The notes beneath the pieces are model-generated. The model did not search any database. It was not told the origin of the DNA and saw nothing but the letters and a program-made list of their open reading frames with translations. From Streptomyces cellulosae (GTDB lineage Bacteria > Actinomycetota > Actinomycetes > Streptomycetales > Streptomycetaceae), in assembly GCF_000721105.1 (NCBI RefSeq), contig NZ_JOEV01000017.1:62001-126000 (forward strand): 64,000 nt of DNA. Direction: 5' to 3'. Positions within the stretch are counted from its first letter, which is position 1; the number at the start of each line of letters is the position of its first letter. Shown piece after piece: positions 1 through 14,779 of the stretch. The position numbers were made by a program, and so were the translations under genes.

Positions 1-1254
1 TGGAACTTCGCCTCGGTGGCGAAGGAGTGCACCACCGCACTCGGGCCGGCCGGTTACGGATACGTCCAGGTCTCGCCGCCCGCCGAGCACATACAGGGCG
101 CGCAGTGGTGGACGTCGTACCAGCCCGTCAGTTACAAGATCGCCGGGCGGCTCGGCGACCGCACCGCCTTCCGGACCATGGTGAACACCTGCCACGCGGC
201 CGGGGTGAAGGTCGTCGTCGACAGTGTCGTCAACCACATGTCGGCGGGCAGCGGCACCGGCACCGGCGGCTCGTCCTACACGAAGTACGACTACCCCGGC
301 CTGTACTCGTCCTACGACTTCGACGACTGCACCGGCCGGGTCACCGACTACCGGGACCGCTACAACGTCCAGCACTGCGAACTGGTCGGCCTCGCCGACC
401 TGGACACCGGCGAGCCCTACGTCCGCGGCGCGATCGCCGGCTACCTGAACGACCTGCTCACCCTCGGCGTCGACGGCTTCCGCATCGACGCGGCCAAGCA
501 CATCGACACGGCCGACCTCGCCGACATCAAGTCGCGGCTGACGAACCCGAACGCGTACTGGAAGCAGGAGGTCATCCATGGCAGCGGCGAGGCCGTCCAG
601 CCGACCGAGTACACCGGCAACGGCGACGTCCAGGAGTTCCGCTACGCCTACGACCTCAAGCGCGTGTTCACCAACGAGAACCTCGCCCATCTGAAGAACT
701 ACGGCGAGGGCTGGGGCTACCTGAGCGGCTCCGTCGCCGGCGTCTTCGTGGACAACCACGACACCGAGCGGGGTGGCTCCACGCTGAACTACAAGGACGG
801 CGCGACCTACACCCTCGCCCACGTCTTCATGCTGGCCTGGCCCTACGGTGCCCCGGACGTCAACTCCGGCTACGAGTGGTCCGACGCGGACGCCGGTCCG
901 CCGAACGGCGGGGCGGTGAGGGCCTGTTGGCAGGACGGCTGGAAGTGCCAGCACGCCTGGCCGGAGATCAGGTCGATGGTCGCCTTCCGCAACGCGACGC
1001 GCGGCGCGTCCGTCACCGACTGGTGGGACAACGGGGGTGACGCCATCGCCTTCGGCCGGGGTGCCAAGGGATACGTCGCCATCAACCACGAGTCGAGCAG
1101 CCTGAGCCGTACGTACCAGACCTCGCTGCCCTCGGGCACGTACTGCGACGTGCAGAGCGGCAGGACCGTGACCGTCGACTCCGGCGGCCGGTTCACCGCC
1201 ACGCTGGGCGCCGGCACCGCCCTCGCGGTCTTCGCGGGCAAGTCGAGCTGCTGA
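1..1254 (+). CDS. Secreted alpha-amylase, GH13 (5' end outside window)
   Basis: The frame is open from base 1 to TGA at 1252-1254, so the signal peptide and first part of the barrel lie outside the window. The four GH13 regions are visible: DSVVNH (Asp codon 220-222), GFRIDAAKH with the nucleophile Asp at 487-489, the general acid Glu at 568-570, and DNHD at 751-762. A C-terminal beta domain follows, and the protein stops without a starch-binding CBM20 module. It would hydrolyse internal alpha-1,4 bonds of starch outside the cell, working with the amylase-pullulanase next door. A GTG at 16 is internal to the barrel and is not the real start. Confidence 0.93.
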   Translation, partial: WNFASVAKECTTALGPAGYGYVQVSPPAEHIQGAQWWTSYQPVSYKIAGRLGDRTAFRTMVNTCHAAGVKVVVDSVVNHMSAGSGTGTGGSSYTKYDYPGLYSSYDFDDCTGRVTDYRDRYNVQHCELVGLADLDTGEPYVRGAIAGYLNDLLTLGVDGFRIDAAKHIDTADLADIKSRLTNPNAYWKQEVIHGSGEAVQPTEYTGNGDVQEFRYAYDLKRVFTNENLAHLKNYGEGWGYLSGSVAGVFVDNHDTERGGSTLNYKDGATYTLAHVFMLAWPYGAPDVNSGYEWSDADAGPPNGGAVRACWQDGWKCQHAWPEIRSMVAFRNATRGASVTDWWDNGGDAIAFGRGAKGYVAINHESSSLSRTYQTSLPSGTYCDVQSGRTVTVDSGGRFTATLGAGTALAVFAGKSSC

Positions 1255-1273
1255 GCCGCCGACCTCCGACCTT

Positions 1274-1310
1274 CTTGAAATATCTTGCCTGTTCTTTCAC
1301 GCCTCTTGCT
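1274..1310 (+). promoter_or_regulatory. Candidate maltose-regulator direct repeats
   Basis: The spacer before the amylase-pullulanase gene carries CTTG-type repeats starting at 1274, 1284 and 1305. The spacings of 10 and 21 bases put them on one DNA face. Direct repeats of the CTTGC type are known operators of the LacI-family MalR/Reg1 repressor at Streptomyces amylase and mal promoters. The assignment rests on similarity and position only. Confidence 0.35.
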
Positions 1311-1384
1311 GTAAGCCTTTCGGCGGCGATACGGTCGCGCGGGGTCGGACCCACGAGAGCCGTCATCGCAAGGAGTTCACCGCA

Positions 1385-6781
<5,397 letters not shown>

Positions 6782-6797
6782 CAAGGGCATTACGGTG

Positions 6798-6830
6798 GTG
6801 GGGCAGACCCTGAACCCCGGTCTGTCCCAC
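6798..6830 (+). terminator. Hairpin after amylase-pullulanase gene
   Basis: Arms at 6798-6809 and 6819-6830 pair over 12 bp with one G-U wobble and a 9-nt loop. The hairpin starts 17 bases after the stop of the amylase-pullulanase gene and ends before the start of the phosphatase gene at 6854. It has no U tract, which is usual for Streptomyces terminators. Confidence 0.5.
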
Positions 6831-6853
6831 CTGTGTGTCCCAGGGGCTGACAG

Positions 6854-8476
6854 ATGGACGTCAACGACAAGCAGACAGGCACGACCGTGCTGGTCGTGGA
6901 CGACGTGGCGGACAGCCGGTACGCGCTGGCCGCCGTGCTCAGCCGCGCCGGTCACCGGGTCGTCCCCGTCGCCACCGGCTACGAGGCGCTGACCGAACTC
7001 GACATCCGGCTGCGCAAGGGAAACGTTCCCGACGTGGCCCTGATCGACGTGAACCTGCCGGACATGAGCGGCTTCGAACTGTGCCGCCGGCTCAAGGAAC
7101 GGCCCCGCATGGCCGGCCTGCCCGTCGTGCACTGCTCGGCCGGCGCCGCCGTCCCGCGCGACCGCTGTCAGGCGCTGGACGAGGGCGCCGAGGCCTATCT
7201 GACGATGCCCGCGGAGCCCGAGGCGATCGAGGCGGCGGTCCGGGCGGCGGTACGGGCCGGCCGGATGCGGGCCGACGGCCAGGCGCAGGTACGGCGGCTG
7301 ACACTGCTGTCGGAGGCGATCGTCACCATCCAGGCGGCGCGTTCCCTGCAGGAACTCGCCGACGCCGCCGCCGACGCCACCGCGCGGCTCACCGGCTCAC
7401 CGGCCGCCGTCTTCGTCCTCGACCACGACGACAAGCTGTACCGCGGCCTCTCCCGGGACCGCACCTCGGTCGCCCTGCCGGACGAGGGCGCCCACCGGAC
7501 CGTCGCGGGTCTGCTGCGGCGGCTCACCCGCGCGCAGTCCGGGGTGCAGATCACCACGGTCCCCGCACCCCTGTGGCCCACCGGGTTCTTCCGGCCCGGC
7601 GTGCAGCACGACGCCCGGCTGGCGCTGACCGTCACCCAGGACGGCAAGGCCCCGGTGTGTCTGGCCGCCCCCACCCGCGGGCTGCGCCGGGCGGGCCCCG
7701 AGGCGGAGGCGCTGCTGGCCCGGCTCGCCCAGGCCACCGCCCTCGCCGCCGAGCCGCTGCTCATGTACCAGGTCGAGCGGCATGTCGCCCTCACCCTCCA
7801 GCACAGCTTCCTGCCCCAGCCGCACCGGCTGCCCGAACTGCCCGGTCTCGACGTCGTGGTGCGCTATGTGCCCGCGTCCCGGGAGACCGAGATCGGCGGC
7901 GACTTCTACGCAGCGCTGCGCACCCGCGAAGGTGTCCTCGCCGCCGTCGGCGACGTGGTCGGGCACTCGCTGGAGGCGGCCACCGTCATGGTCGAGATCC
8001 GGCACGCGCTACGCGCCTACTGCGTCGACGAGAGCGACCCGGCGGTGCTCGCGGAACGCCTGGACCGGATGCTCCAGCACTACCACCCCGACGTCACCGC
8101 CACCGTCTGCCTGGCCCTGGTCGACCCCGACACCGGACGCACCCGTATCGCCAACGCGGGCCACATCCCGCCGCTGATCATCCGGGACACCCACAGTGCC
8201 GACTACGCCAAGGCCGGCGGGCCCCTGCTCGGTCTGGGCCTGCCCCACCCGCCGCCCACCGAACTGTTCCTCGAACCCACCGACCGGCTCCTCATGGTCA
8301 CCGACGGTCTGATCGAGACCCGGGGCACGGACCTGGAGGTCTCCATGGAACACCTCCGTGCCGCCGCCTCCGGCTCCCTGCCCGGACCGGACGCCCTCTG
8401 CGACACCCTCCTGGCCTGCTTCGGCCACGAACGCGAGGACGACATCGCGATGCTGGCGCTGCAGCTGAAGAACTAG
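6854..8476 (+). CDS. Response-regulator receiver plus PP2C/SpoIIE-type phosphatase
   Basis: The 540-residue protein has a receiver domain at residues 10-130, a variable GAF-like middle, and a SpoIIE-type PP2C phosphatase from about 300 (GGDFYA, GHSLEAA, ANAGH, TDGLIE, DDIAML). The receiver keeps the acidic pair D16-D17 and the phospho-acceptor D65. The usual beta-5 lysine is methionine (M118, ATG at 7205-7207, in the sequence YLTMP), so phosphorylation chemistry may be altered. Such proteins usually dephosphorylate anti-sigma-factor antagonists in partner-switching pathways. No anti-sigma or antagonist gene lies beside it. The ATG start follows a short AGGGG. Confidence 0.9.
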   Translation: MDVNDKQTGTTVLVVDDVADSRYALAAVLSRAGHRVVPVATGYEALTELDIRLRKGNVPDVALIDVNLPDMSGFELCRRLKERPRMAGLPVVHCSAGAAVPRDRCQALDEGAEAYLTMPAEPEAIEAAVRAAVRAGRMRADGQAQVRRLTLLSEAIVTIQAARSLQELADAAADATARLTGSPAAVFVLDHDDKLYRGLSRDRTSVALPDEGAHRTVAGLLRRLTRAQSGVQITTVPAPLWPTGFFRPGVQHDARLALTVTQDGKAPVCLAAPTRGLRRAGPEAEALLARLAQATALAAEPLLMYQVERHVALTLQHSFLPQPHRLPELPGLDVVVRYVPASRETEIGGDFYAALRTREGVLAAVGDVVGHSLEAATVMVEIRHALRAYCVDESDPAVLAERLDRMLQHYHPDVTATVCLALVDPDTGRTRIANAGHIPPLIIRDTHSADYAKAGGPLLGLGLPHPPPTELFLEPTDRLLMVTDGLIETRGTDLEVSMEHLRAAASGSLPGPDALCDTLLACFGHEREDDIAMLALQLKN

Positions 8477-8509
8477 GGTGGGCCCTGTTGCCTCAGAACA
8501 GGAGTGCTC

Positions 8510-8863
8510 ATGCCGCAGATCACCGTCGACTACTCCGCCACCCTGGCGCCCGCTTTCGACCGGGAAGGTTTCGCCGACGCCCTGCACTCGGCGGCGGTCG
8601 AGATCGCGGCGGCGAAGCCGGAAGCCTGCAAGACGCAGTTCCGTCCGTCCGCGTACACCCTGGTCGGGCACGAGAACGAGGGGCACGGCGTCGTCCACGT
8701 CACCATCGGGCTGCTCGCCGGGCGCACCGAGGAGACCAAGGCGAGACTGACGGAGGCCGTGGTGGAGCTGCTGGCCAAACACATCAAGGACGACGGTTCG
8801 GCGCTGCACGCCTCCGCCGAGGTGCGTGACCTCGACCCGTCGTACCGCAAGGTCGAGCGCTGA
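8510..8863 (+). CDS. Tautomerase-fold isomerase (CHMI-like)
   Basis: This 117-residue protein resembles 5-carboxymethyl-2-hydroxymuconate delta-isomerase. ATG at 8510 is preferred over the upstream GTG at 8504 for two reasons. AGGAG at 8500-8504 is correctly spaced for it. It also places proline directly after the initiator Met, and an N-terminal Pro freed by Met removal is the catalytic base of the tautomerase superfamily. No homoprotocatechuate pathway genes are nearby, so the true substrate is unknown. Confidence 0.75.
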   Translation: MPQITVDYSATLAPAFDREGFADALHSAAVEIAAAKPEACKTQFRPSAYTLVGHENEGHGVVHVTIGLLAGRTEETKARLTEAVVELLAKHIKDDGSALHASAEVRDLDPSYRKVER

Positions 8864-8884
8864 GAGTTCCGCTCGGGGTCCCGC

Positions 8885-9601
8885 TCAGGACGCCAGCGCG
8901 ACCAGCCCCTGCACCAGGTCGCTGAACGGCCCGTCGCCCGGCTCGTCCTTGAGCAGGCGGCGCAGCAGCCCGCTCATCTCCGCGTCGTGCGTCGCGCTGA
9001 CGGCCGCGAGCGCGGCGAAGTCGTGCACGAGCTGCACCTCCAGCTCGGCCCGCGGGATGTCCCGGCCGTCCAGCCAGATCAGCGCGGTCGACTCGGCGAG
9101 CGAGATCCAGGAGCGGACGACCAGTTCCAGCCGCGCGGGCGGATCCGTCACGTCGAGATGCGAAAGGATCTGGTCGTACGCGACCTGTCGTACGGAGTCG
9201 ATGAGCGCGTTCGTCGCCGAGACCGCGCTCATCGGTGCGGCGCCGCCCACGGTGACGGCCGGACCGCCCCGCATCAACGCCGAGAAACCGGGGCCGTGCT
9301 CCTCGACGAAGTCGAAGAACCGGCGCATCACCCGCAGCAGCCGGGCTCCCAGCGGGCCCTCGTGCGGTTCCGTGAACCGGCTCGCGAGATCCTCGGCCGC
9401 GCGCTTCAACGCGGCTTCGTACAGGCTGAGTTTGCCGGGGAAGTAGTGGTAGACGAGCGGCCGGGAGATGCCCGCGGCCACGGCTATCTCGTCGATGGAG
9501 ACCTCGTCGGGCGACCGGCGGCTGAACAGGTCGAGGGCGACGCCGATCAGCTGCTGCCGCCGCTCCTCGACACCCATCCTGCGGCGCACCACGGTAGTCA
9601 T
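8885..9601 (-). CDS. TetR-family transcriptional regulator
   Basis: The 238-residue protein has a TetR helix-turn-helix at about residues 13-60, ending in the recognition segment LVYHYFPGKLSLYEAAL. A ligand-binding helical domain of unknown specificity follows. It starts with ATG, and its stop lies 21 bases from the convergent tautomerase gene. The divergent or autoregulated target is not evident. The upstream neighbour on the same strand is the sigma-like membrane protein, separated by about 210 bp. Confidence 0.9.
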   Translation of the reverse strand: MTTVVRRRMGVEERRQQLIGVALDLFSRRSPDEVSIDEIAVAAGISRPLVYHYFPGKLSLYEAALKRAAEDLASRFTEPHEGPLGARLLRVMRRFFDFVEEHGPGFSALMRGGPAVTVGGAAPMSAVSATNALIDSVRQVAYDQILSHLDVTDPPARLELVVRSWISLAESTALIWLDGRDIPRAELEVQLVHDFAALAAVSATHDAEMSGLLRRLLKDEPGDGPFSDLVQGLVALAS

Positions 9602-9814
9602 GCGAACACCTTACCGATCGAATCCGGCCCCGAACGGACGGGACCGGCCACCGGTGTTCACGTGTCCAGCACGAGACGCCCGCTGAGCGCCCCGCGGTCC
9701 ATGGCTCGGCGCCCGCTCACAGCGGGCGTCGCCGGTCGCGTACACCCCGACCGCCAACGCCCGTCCCCATTCCGCCTGTTGCCGTCGCCGGCAGCCGGTC
9801 GCCGCCGGTGTCGG

Positions 9815-11749
9815 CTAGCCGAGGCCGTTGATCACCCGCCCGCTCTCCAAGGTCGCGCTCAGTCCGGCCTGGGCGCCCTGCCGGGTCTTCACGGTCAGCA
9901 GGTTGCCGTTCGCCGTCCCGCGCACTCCGCCCGTCGCGCTGATCGACGAGGTTCCGCGGCTGCCGGCGGCCAGCAGGTACCAGGAGCCCGCTCCCGACTT
10001 CCACAGCACACCGGCCAGCACATGCGGATCGCGGGGGCCGCAGGCCGGCACGTCCTGGGCCTTCGCCGCGACCGCCCCGTACGCGCCGCCCGGTGTGTGG
10101 AACTGCGCCAGTACGCGGGTGCCGTCGCCCCGCCAGGTCTCGGCACGGGTGCACACCCAGGCCGCCGAGCCGCTCGCGTCGGGCAGCGGCTGCGCGGCGA
10201 ACTCCCAGGCGTTCACGCTCCGTACGCCCGCGGCCCGCACCGCGGACAGGGAGCAGGCGAATGGGGCCCACGCGCGCTGCGACTGAGGACCGGACGCGTC
10301 GTGTGCCGCCCCGGGCCGGCCGGTGGTGAGACGGGCCGGGACCAGCTCGCCCAGGTCCGTCAGCAGGCGGATGCCGGAGGTGTCCGTCACCTGGAGCACG
10401 TTCCACGAGGTGCACGCGCCGGTCCGGACGGCGGGGCTGGCCAGCGGGGCGGTGGTGCCGTCGGCCAGGGGCAGGTCCATCGCACCGGAGCCCGGCTTCA
10501 ACAGGTCCCGCTCGGCCGCCTCCTTCACCCAAGGCGCCGTCAGATAGCGGACGTTGCCGTCGGCCCGGCCCAGCACCACCGCACTGGCCTCGGCACCGCT
10601 CGCGCCGTCGACCCGCGCGAAGTCCAGCGCGGCACCCTTGGTGCTGTCCTTCGGCTCGGCGTAGCGGGCGATCCGCAGACCGTCGTAGAGGATCACCACG
10701 CGCGCGTTGTCGACGGTTCCCGCGTACAGCAGTTGGGGCGGTCCGGCCGGGCCGCCGGACGGGGTACCGCGGGTCGGGGAGACCCGGACGGTCGCGCCGG
10801 GGCGGGCCCAGACGGCGAGGGCGCGGCGCAGCAGGCCCTGGTCGCCGGTGAGTTCGCCGCGGGCGGGCCACACCGAGAAGTCGGTGCGCGCGGAGGACTG
10901 CCAGGTGGTGGGGGCCGCCCTGGTCAGCTTCGCCGGGTCCAGGGCGGCCTGGGCGGACGGGTTGCGCGCGTAGGCGGGCGCTGCCGCGCCGTCCCGGCCC
11001 CAGCCGTCGCCGGGCAGGCCGAGCAGCGCCCCGCACACCGCGACCGCGGCGGCCGCGGCGAGCGCCGCCTTCGTGTGCTGCCTGCGCCGCATCAGGTCGG
11101 TGGGCCGGGCCTGGAGCGAACAGGGGTCGAACTCGGGGGATTCGAGCAGCGCGTACTGCGCGGCGACCTCGTCCGCCTCGTTCAGCGCGGTGTCCACGTC
11201 GGCGACGCCCGCGGCCGTCAGTACGGTGCGTACGTCGTCGTCCGGGAGCTTCTCCAGGCCGCGCAGCACGTACGCGGCGCGGGCCGGGCCGGACAGGGCC
11301 GACAGCCGCTGGTCCAGGGCGAGTTCGTCGGCCCCGCCCGAGCGCGGGAAGAGCTTGAGGCCCCATACCTGGGGCAGCGCCGGCGGCAGCTGCGCCCGCT
11401 TCGGCCATACCGTGCGCTTCAGCGGCAGGCTCGCCTGCAGCGCCGCGCGCAGCACCTGGAGACGGACCAGGGCGTACCCCAGGTCGCCGTCGCGGCCGGT
11501 CGACTGGGCCGGGATCACGGGGACGGAGGTGCGGCCGCGGGGCAGGGCGCGCTGGGTGAGGGCGTGCGCGGTCAGTACGCGCCTGCCCCGGCCGAGGCCC
11601 GGCGGCAGCACCACATAGGCGAGCCGGACGAGCCGCGGATAGTGCTCGACGAGTGCGGCCTCGGCCTGCTCGACGTCGACGACCGGGTCGGCGGACGAGG
11701 AGGCGGTGGAGGAGGGGCCGGGGCGCGGGGCGACATCCTGTGACTGCAC
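9815..11749 (-). CDS. Single-pass membrane protein with sigma-factor-like N-terminus
   Basis: The product has 644 residues from a GTG start with a weak ribosome site. Residues about 25-200 look like a degenerate ECF sigma factor: an early HYPRLVRLAYVVL helix resembles region 2, and a later LSALSGPARAAYVLR segment resembles region 4. One hydrophobic segment near 223-245 follows a basic RRRQH stretch. The remaining roughly 400 residues are predicted extracytoplasmic, Ala/Gly-rich with several Cys, and match no family I know. This layout suggests a receptor derived from a sigma factor rather than a working sigma factor. Confidence 0.7.
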   Translation of the reverse strand: MQSQDVAPRPGPSSTASSSADPVVDVEQAEAALVEHYPRLVRLAYVVLPPGLGRGRRVLTAHALTQRALPRGRTSVPVIPAQSTGRDGDLGYALVRLQVLRAALQASLPLKRTVWPKRAQLPPALPQVWGLKLFPRSGGADELALDQRLSALSGPARAAYVLRGLEKLPDDDVRTVLTAAGVADVDTALNEADEVAAQYALLESPEFDPCSLQARPTDLMRRRQHTKAALAAAAAVAVCGALLGLPGDGWGRDGAAAPAYARNPSAQAALDPAKLTRAAPTTWQSSARTDFSVWPARGELTGDQGLLRRALAVWARPGATVRVSPTRGTPSGGPAGPPQLLYAGTVDNARVVILYDGLRIARYAEPKDSTKGAALDFARVDGASGAEASAVVLGRADGNVRYLTAPWVKEAAERDLLKPGSGAMDLPLADGTTAPLASPAVRTGACTSWNVLQVTDTSGIRLLTDLGELVPARLTTGRPGAAHDASGPQSQRAWAPFACSLSAVRAAGVRSVNAWEFAAQPLPDASGSAAWVCTRAETWRGDGTRVLAQFHTPGGAYGAVAAKAQDVPACGPRDPHVLAGVLWKSGAGSWYLLAAGSRGTSSISATGGVRGTANGNLLTVKTRQGAQAGLSATLESGRVINGLG

Positions 11750-11798
11750 GTTCAGCAGAACGAGCGTATCGGCGGTTGGTCACCGCCGCCCGGGCGCG

Positions 11799-12299
11799 TC
11801 AGCCCTCGGGGGCGACCAGGGCGCGCGCGTAGTTCGCCATCGACCGCTGGTAGCGCGGAAGATGCGGGGCCAGGGCGCCGAGCACGAGGGACAGCCCCTC
11901 GCGGTCGCGGCCGAGGCTGGACAGGCACAGGGCGAGGGTGGCCCGTACCGCGTCGTCCAACTCGTCGGAGGGCGCGTCCAGTTCCGGGGTCAGCAGCTTG
12001 ACGCCCTCCTCCGGCTGCCCGGTGTTGCGCAGCGAGCTGGAGAGCTGGATCTTCGCGCGGCGCCCCTGGTAACCGTCCAGACCGAGGGCCAGTGCCTCCC
12101 GGTACAGCGGGACGGCCCGGTCCGAGTGACCGGTCGAGTCCCAGGCGCAGGCCCGCTCGAAGGGGCCGAGGGGGCTGCCGTCCGGCAGTTCGGCGACGAG
12201 CGCGTCGATCACGGCCCGGAACTCGGCCCCGTCGTCCTCCGCGTAGTCGTCGAGGGTGGCCCAGGCGGCGGCCACGCGATCTTCCCAGTCACGGTTCAC
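11799..12299 (-). CDS. TPR-repeat protein
   Basis: This is a 166-residue soluble helical protein. Repeats of the tetratricopeptide type are visible around residues 45-130, for example CAWDSTGHSDRAVPLYREAL followed by a similar helix pair. It has no catalytic motif, so a protein-binding role is likely. It lies 49 bp upstream of the sigma-like membrane protein on the same strand and may be co-transcribed with it. Divergent to it, after 135 bp, is the small lipoprotein gene. Confidence 0.8.
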   Translation of the reverse strand: MNRDWEDRVAAAWATLDDYAEDDGAEFRAVIDALVAELPDGSPLGPFERACAWDSTGHSDRAVPLYREALALGLDGYQGRRAKIQLSSSLRNTGQPEEGVKLLTPELDAPSDELDDAVRATLALCLSSLGRDREGLSLVLGALAPHLPRYQRSMANYARALVAPEG

Positions 12300-12434
12300 C
12301 GGCCCACTCTCGCACAGGTGTCCCCCTCGGGGTACCCGATTTGAGCGCGGCGGGCTCCTCGGCCGTATCGAAGAGGACGGCCCCTCGCCGGGGCCGGCTC
12401 AGGCATGGTCTGATACATGCGACCGGAGGAACAG

Positions 12435-12875
12435 ATGAGGCTGACCCGACCGATACTCGCGCCGATCGGCGCGGCGCTGGTGTTCGCGCTGGCGGGCTGC
12501 GGATCCGGTGCCACGAAGCCCGCCGCCGTACCCCAGGCGGCGACCGGCAGCCTGGAGCACCTGGCCGCCGAGGTGAAGTGCACGCCGAACATGCAGACGG
12601 ACGCGGACGAGATCCGCCAGGCCATCTGCAAGAACTCCGACGGCAAGTTCATCCTCGCCACCTTCGCCACCGACCGCGGCCAGCGCGAGTGGATCAACGG
12701 GGCCAAGGACTACGGCGGTCACTACCTGGTCGGCCGCAAGTGGGTGGCCGTGGGGGAGACCAGCACGATGAACGCGCTGCGCACCACGCTCGGCGGTGAC
12801 ATCGAGGAGGGCACGGACCACTCGGGGCACGGGTCGGACGAGCCCTCGGCGGGTGCCTCGCACTCCGGTCACTGA
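12435..12875 (+). CDS. Small lipoprotein with His-rich tail
   Basis: The 146-residue product starts at ATG 12435, chosen because GGAGGA at 12425-12430 precedes it. An upstream in-frame ATG at 12417 has no such site. A lipoprotein signal ends in LAGC with the lipidated Cys22. The mature part includes CTPNMQTDADEIRQAIC, with two cysteines that could form a disulfide. The C-terminus ends in a His/Ser/Gly stretch (DHSGHG...SHSGH) that could bind metal ions. The family is unknown to me and appears restricted to actinomycetes. Confidence 0.8.
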   Translation: MRLTRPILAPIGAALVFALAGCGSGATKPAAVPQAATGSLEHLAAEVKCTPNMQTDADEIRQAICKNSDGKFILATFATDRGQREWINGAKDYGGHYLVGRKWVAVGETSTMNALRTTLGGDIEEGTDHSGHGSDEPSAGASHSGH

Positions 12876-12880
12876 CCGTT

Positions 12881-12919
12881 CCGGCACACGAGTCCGGCAC
12901 ACGAGTCCGGCACACGAGG
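12881..12919. repeat. 13-bp direct repeat, three copies
   Basis: Units of CCGGCACACGAGT occur head to tail at 12881-12893, 12894-12906 and 12907-12919; the last ends in G instead of T. They begin five bases after the lipoprotein stop codon and run up to the terminator hairpin. Confidence 0.95.
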
Positions 12920-12920
12920 A

Positions 12921-12951
12921 AGCCGGCGGTGAGGAATCCTCACCGCCGGCT
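12921..12951. terminator. Bidirectional terminator hairpin
   Basis: Perfect 14-bp arms at 12921-12934 and 12938-12951 surround a 3-nt centre. The hairpin lies between the convergent lipoprotein (+) and DUF1996 (-) genes and is followed by TTT on the + strand. Confidence 0.85.
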
Positions 12952-12953
12952 TT

Positions 12954-13001
12954 CTCAGTGGTTCACGTGCTCAGTGGTTCACACGCTCAGTGGATCACTT
13001 G
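12954..13001. repeat. 16-bp direct repeat overlapping the DUF1996 stop
   Basis: Three 16-bp units (CTCAGTGGTTCACNNN on the + strand) lie at 12954-12969, 12970-12985 and 12986-13001. The third contains the stop codon (12995-12997) and last codons of the DUF1996 gene. The other two are downstream copies of that segment. Confidence 0.9.
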
Positions 13002-14578
13002 CACTGCTTGCCGGTGTTGATGCAGTTGACCATCTGGTTCATCGTGTTCTGGGAGAAGAAGTTGATGAAGTCGTTGTGGTCGGTGATCGGCTTGTGCAGC
13101 TGCTCCGGGAAGGTGTCCACCGCGTACGGCTTCACGACCTGACCGTTCTGGAGCTGCGGGGCCGGGACGTTGTAGACCAGACGGACCTGGAGCTGGGGGA
13201 TCGCCTTGAAACCGTTGGCGCAGGAGCCGTCCGCCTGGGCGAAGGCCACGTGCGTACGGTGGTTGGCGCTGTCGATGTTCTGACCGTCCCAGCAGCTCTG
13301 GAAGTTGGTCGTACGGACCACCTGGCTGCCCTGCGGGCAGATCGGGTACTTGTCCTTCAGCTGCACCTTGTTCTCGAAGCCGGTGCAGCTCCAGTTCACG
13401 TTGGCGTTGGCGTTGCCGTTGACCTGGGCCTTGGCGTCACCGGTGATGATGCGCAGGGCCGTCGGCATCGCGACGACGTTGCCCTTCTTGTTGCCGACGA
13501 ACTTCAGCTGGGCCTGAGCCGGCTGGAGGATCTTGCCGACGTTGCCCTCCTTGCCACCGCCGTCCGCGTTCTGGTCGAAGTCCTGCGTGCCGTCCTGGAC
13601 ACGCAGCACCGGCCAGAAGTACGAGGACTTGTCGCCCTGGTTCTGGCAGCTGGTGGTGGCGCCCGCCAGCTCCTGGTCGCTCGCGAAGGCGTCGTTGTTC
13701 TGGTTGCCGACGTAGTCGTGCAGGTGGTGGGCGCCGTTGGTGACACCCGGGGCGACGATCACGTTGTCCGTGTTGTGGTTGTCGTTCCCGTTGGTGCCGC
13801 AGTTCGAGGTGAAGGTGCCCCTCGAACCGCTGTTGCCGTTGGCGGGGAGGCCGTTCTGGCCGACGCCGAGCTGGGCGTTGCCCTGGACCTTGGTGATGTC
13901 CACGAAGTCCGCCGCGACCGGGCCGTTGCCGCCCTGGCCGTTCTGACCGGCGTTGCCCTGCTGACCGCCGTTCTGCTGACCGCCGTTCTGCTGGCCGCCA
14001 TTGTTCTGGCCGCCGTTCTGCTGACCGCCGTTCTGCTGGCCGCCATTGTTCTGCTGGCCACCGTTCTGCTGGCCGCCGTTCTGCCCGCCGGCGTTGGTCT
14101 GCGGGGCGGCGTTCTGCGTGGTGCAGGCGGCGAGCTGGCTCAGGGAACTGTTGAACTGGCCTCCGACCCGCTGGATGTTGATCCGGATCCGGTCGATCGT
14201 CGCGGCCCGCTTCTCCTTGAGGGGTCCGACGATCGCGTTCTGGACGAAGCCCGAGTCACCTGCCTGGGCCTGGCGCGTGGAGGCGAGCCGGGCGTAGGCC
14301 TCGGTGATCTGCTTGTCCAGCAGCGCCAGCTCCTTGTCCACGCCGGAGCGCGCCGCGTTCGGCACGTTCGTCAGCTTCTGGCCCACATCGGGGCAGGCGA
14401 TCGTCGCCACCTGGGCGGCGGCGGCCTTGGTCTGGTTCTGCGCCGAGTTGTTGGACTCGTGCGCCGAAGCGTAGAAGTTCGCCCAGATCAGCCCGCCCCC
14501 ACCGAGCGCTAGGGCCGCCGATGCTGCCACGGCCTTCGTGGCCATCGACGAACGGCGTTTACGTGTGTTGCGTCCCAT
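12995..14578 (-). CDS. Secreted DUF1996 protein with NGGQQ repeats
   Basis: The 527-residue product starts at ATG 14578 behind GAGGAG; a longer upstream frame lacks a ribosome site. A basic start (MGRNTRKRR) and a hydrophobic segment direct export. A helical region with one Cys (about 45-150) follows, then an Asn/Gly/Gln tract of NGGQQ and NNGGQQ repeats (bases about 13945-14090). The C-terminal DUF1996 domain begins near VDITKV and includes [13 protein letters not shown], and its many Cys and aromatic residues suit a secreted, carbohydrate-related fold. DUF1996 has no proven activity. The N-terminal half resembles that of the secreted protein at 20470-21162. Confidence 0.85.
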   Translation of the reverse strand: MGRNTRKRRSSMATKAVAASAALALGGGGLIWANFYASAHESNNSAQNQTKAAAAQVATIACPDVGQKLTNVPNAARSGVDKELALLDKQITEAYARLASTRQAQAGDSGFVQNAIVGPLKEKRAATIDRIRINIQRVGGQFNSSLSQLAACTTQNAAPQTNAGGQNGGQQNGGQQNNGGQQNGGQQNGGQNNGGQQNGGQQNGGQQGNAGQNGQGGNGPVAADFVDITKVQGNAQLGVGQNGLPANGNSGSRGTFTSNCGTNGNDNHNTDNVIVAPGVTNGAHHLHDYVGNQNNDAFASDQELAGATTSCQNQGDKSSYFWPVLRVQDGTQDFDQNADGGGKEGNVGKILQPAQAQLKFVGNKKGNVVAMPTALRIITGDAKAQVNGNANANVNWSCTGFENKVQLKDKYPICPQGSQVVRTTNFQSCWDGQNIDSANHRTHVAFAQADGSCANGFKAIPQLQVRLVYNVPAPQLQNGQVVKPYAVDTFPEQLHKPITDHNDFINFFSQNTMNQMVNCINTGKQCK

Positions 14579-14779
14579 GGAACTCCTCTGACTTCCTTGC
14601 GGGGCAGCATCGAGGCGCCCGACAGGAGTGAAGCGGCTCCCTTTGATACGCGGCCAGTCCCACGGGTGTTCAGCCGTCACAGAAATTGATGAGAGATCCG
14701 CGTGACAATTCGCCCCCAACTACCTCCGCACCACCCGGAGTTGTTGATCCCTTACGGCAAGTGCGAGCCGGGGAGCCGT

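Noticed and set aside
9717..11783. 688-codon minus-strand frame parallel to the sigma-like membrane protein
   Set aside because: Arg/Gly/Pro-rich shadow in another frame of the same strand, without the membrane helix or sigma-like pattern.
12929..14512. 527-codon plus-strand frame opposite the DUF1996 gene
   Set aside because: Its Val/Leu/Ala repeats ([13 protein letters not shown] type) are the antisense of the NGGQQ tract. The DUF1996 frame has a ribosome site, signal and family motifs.
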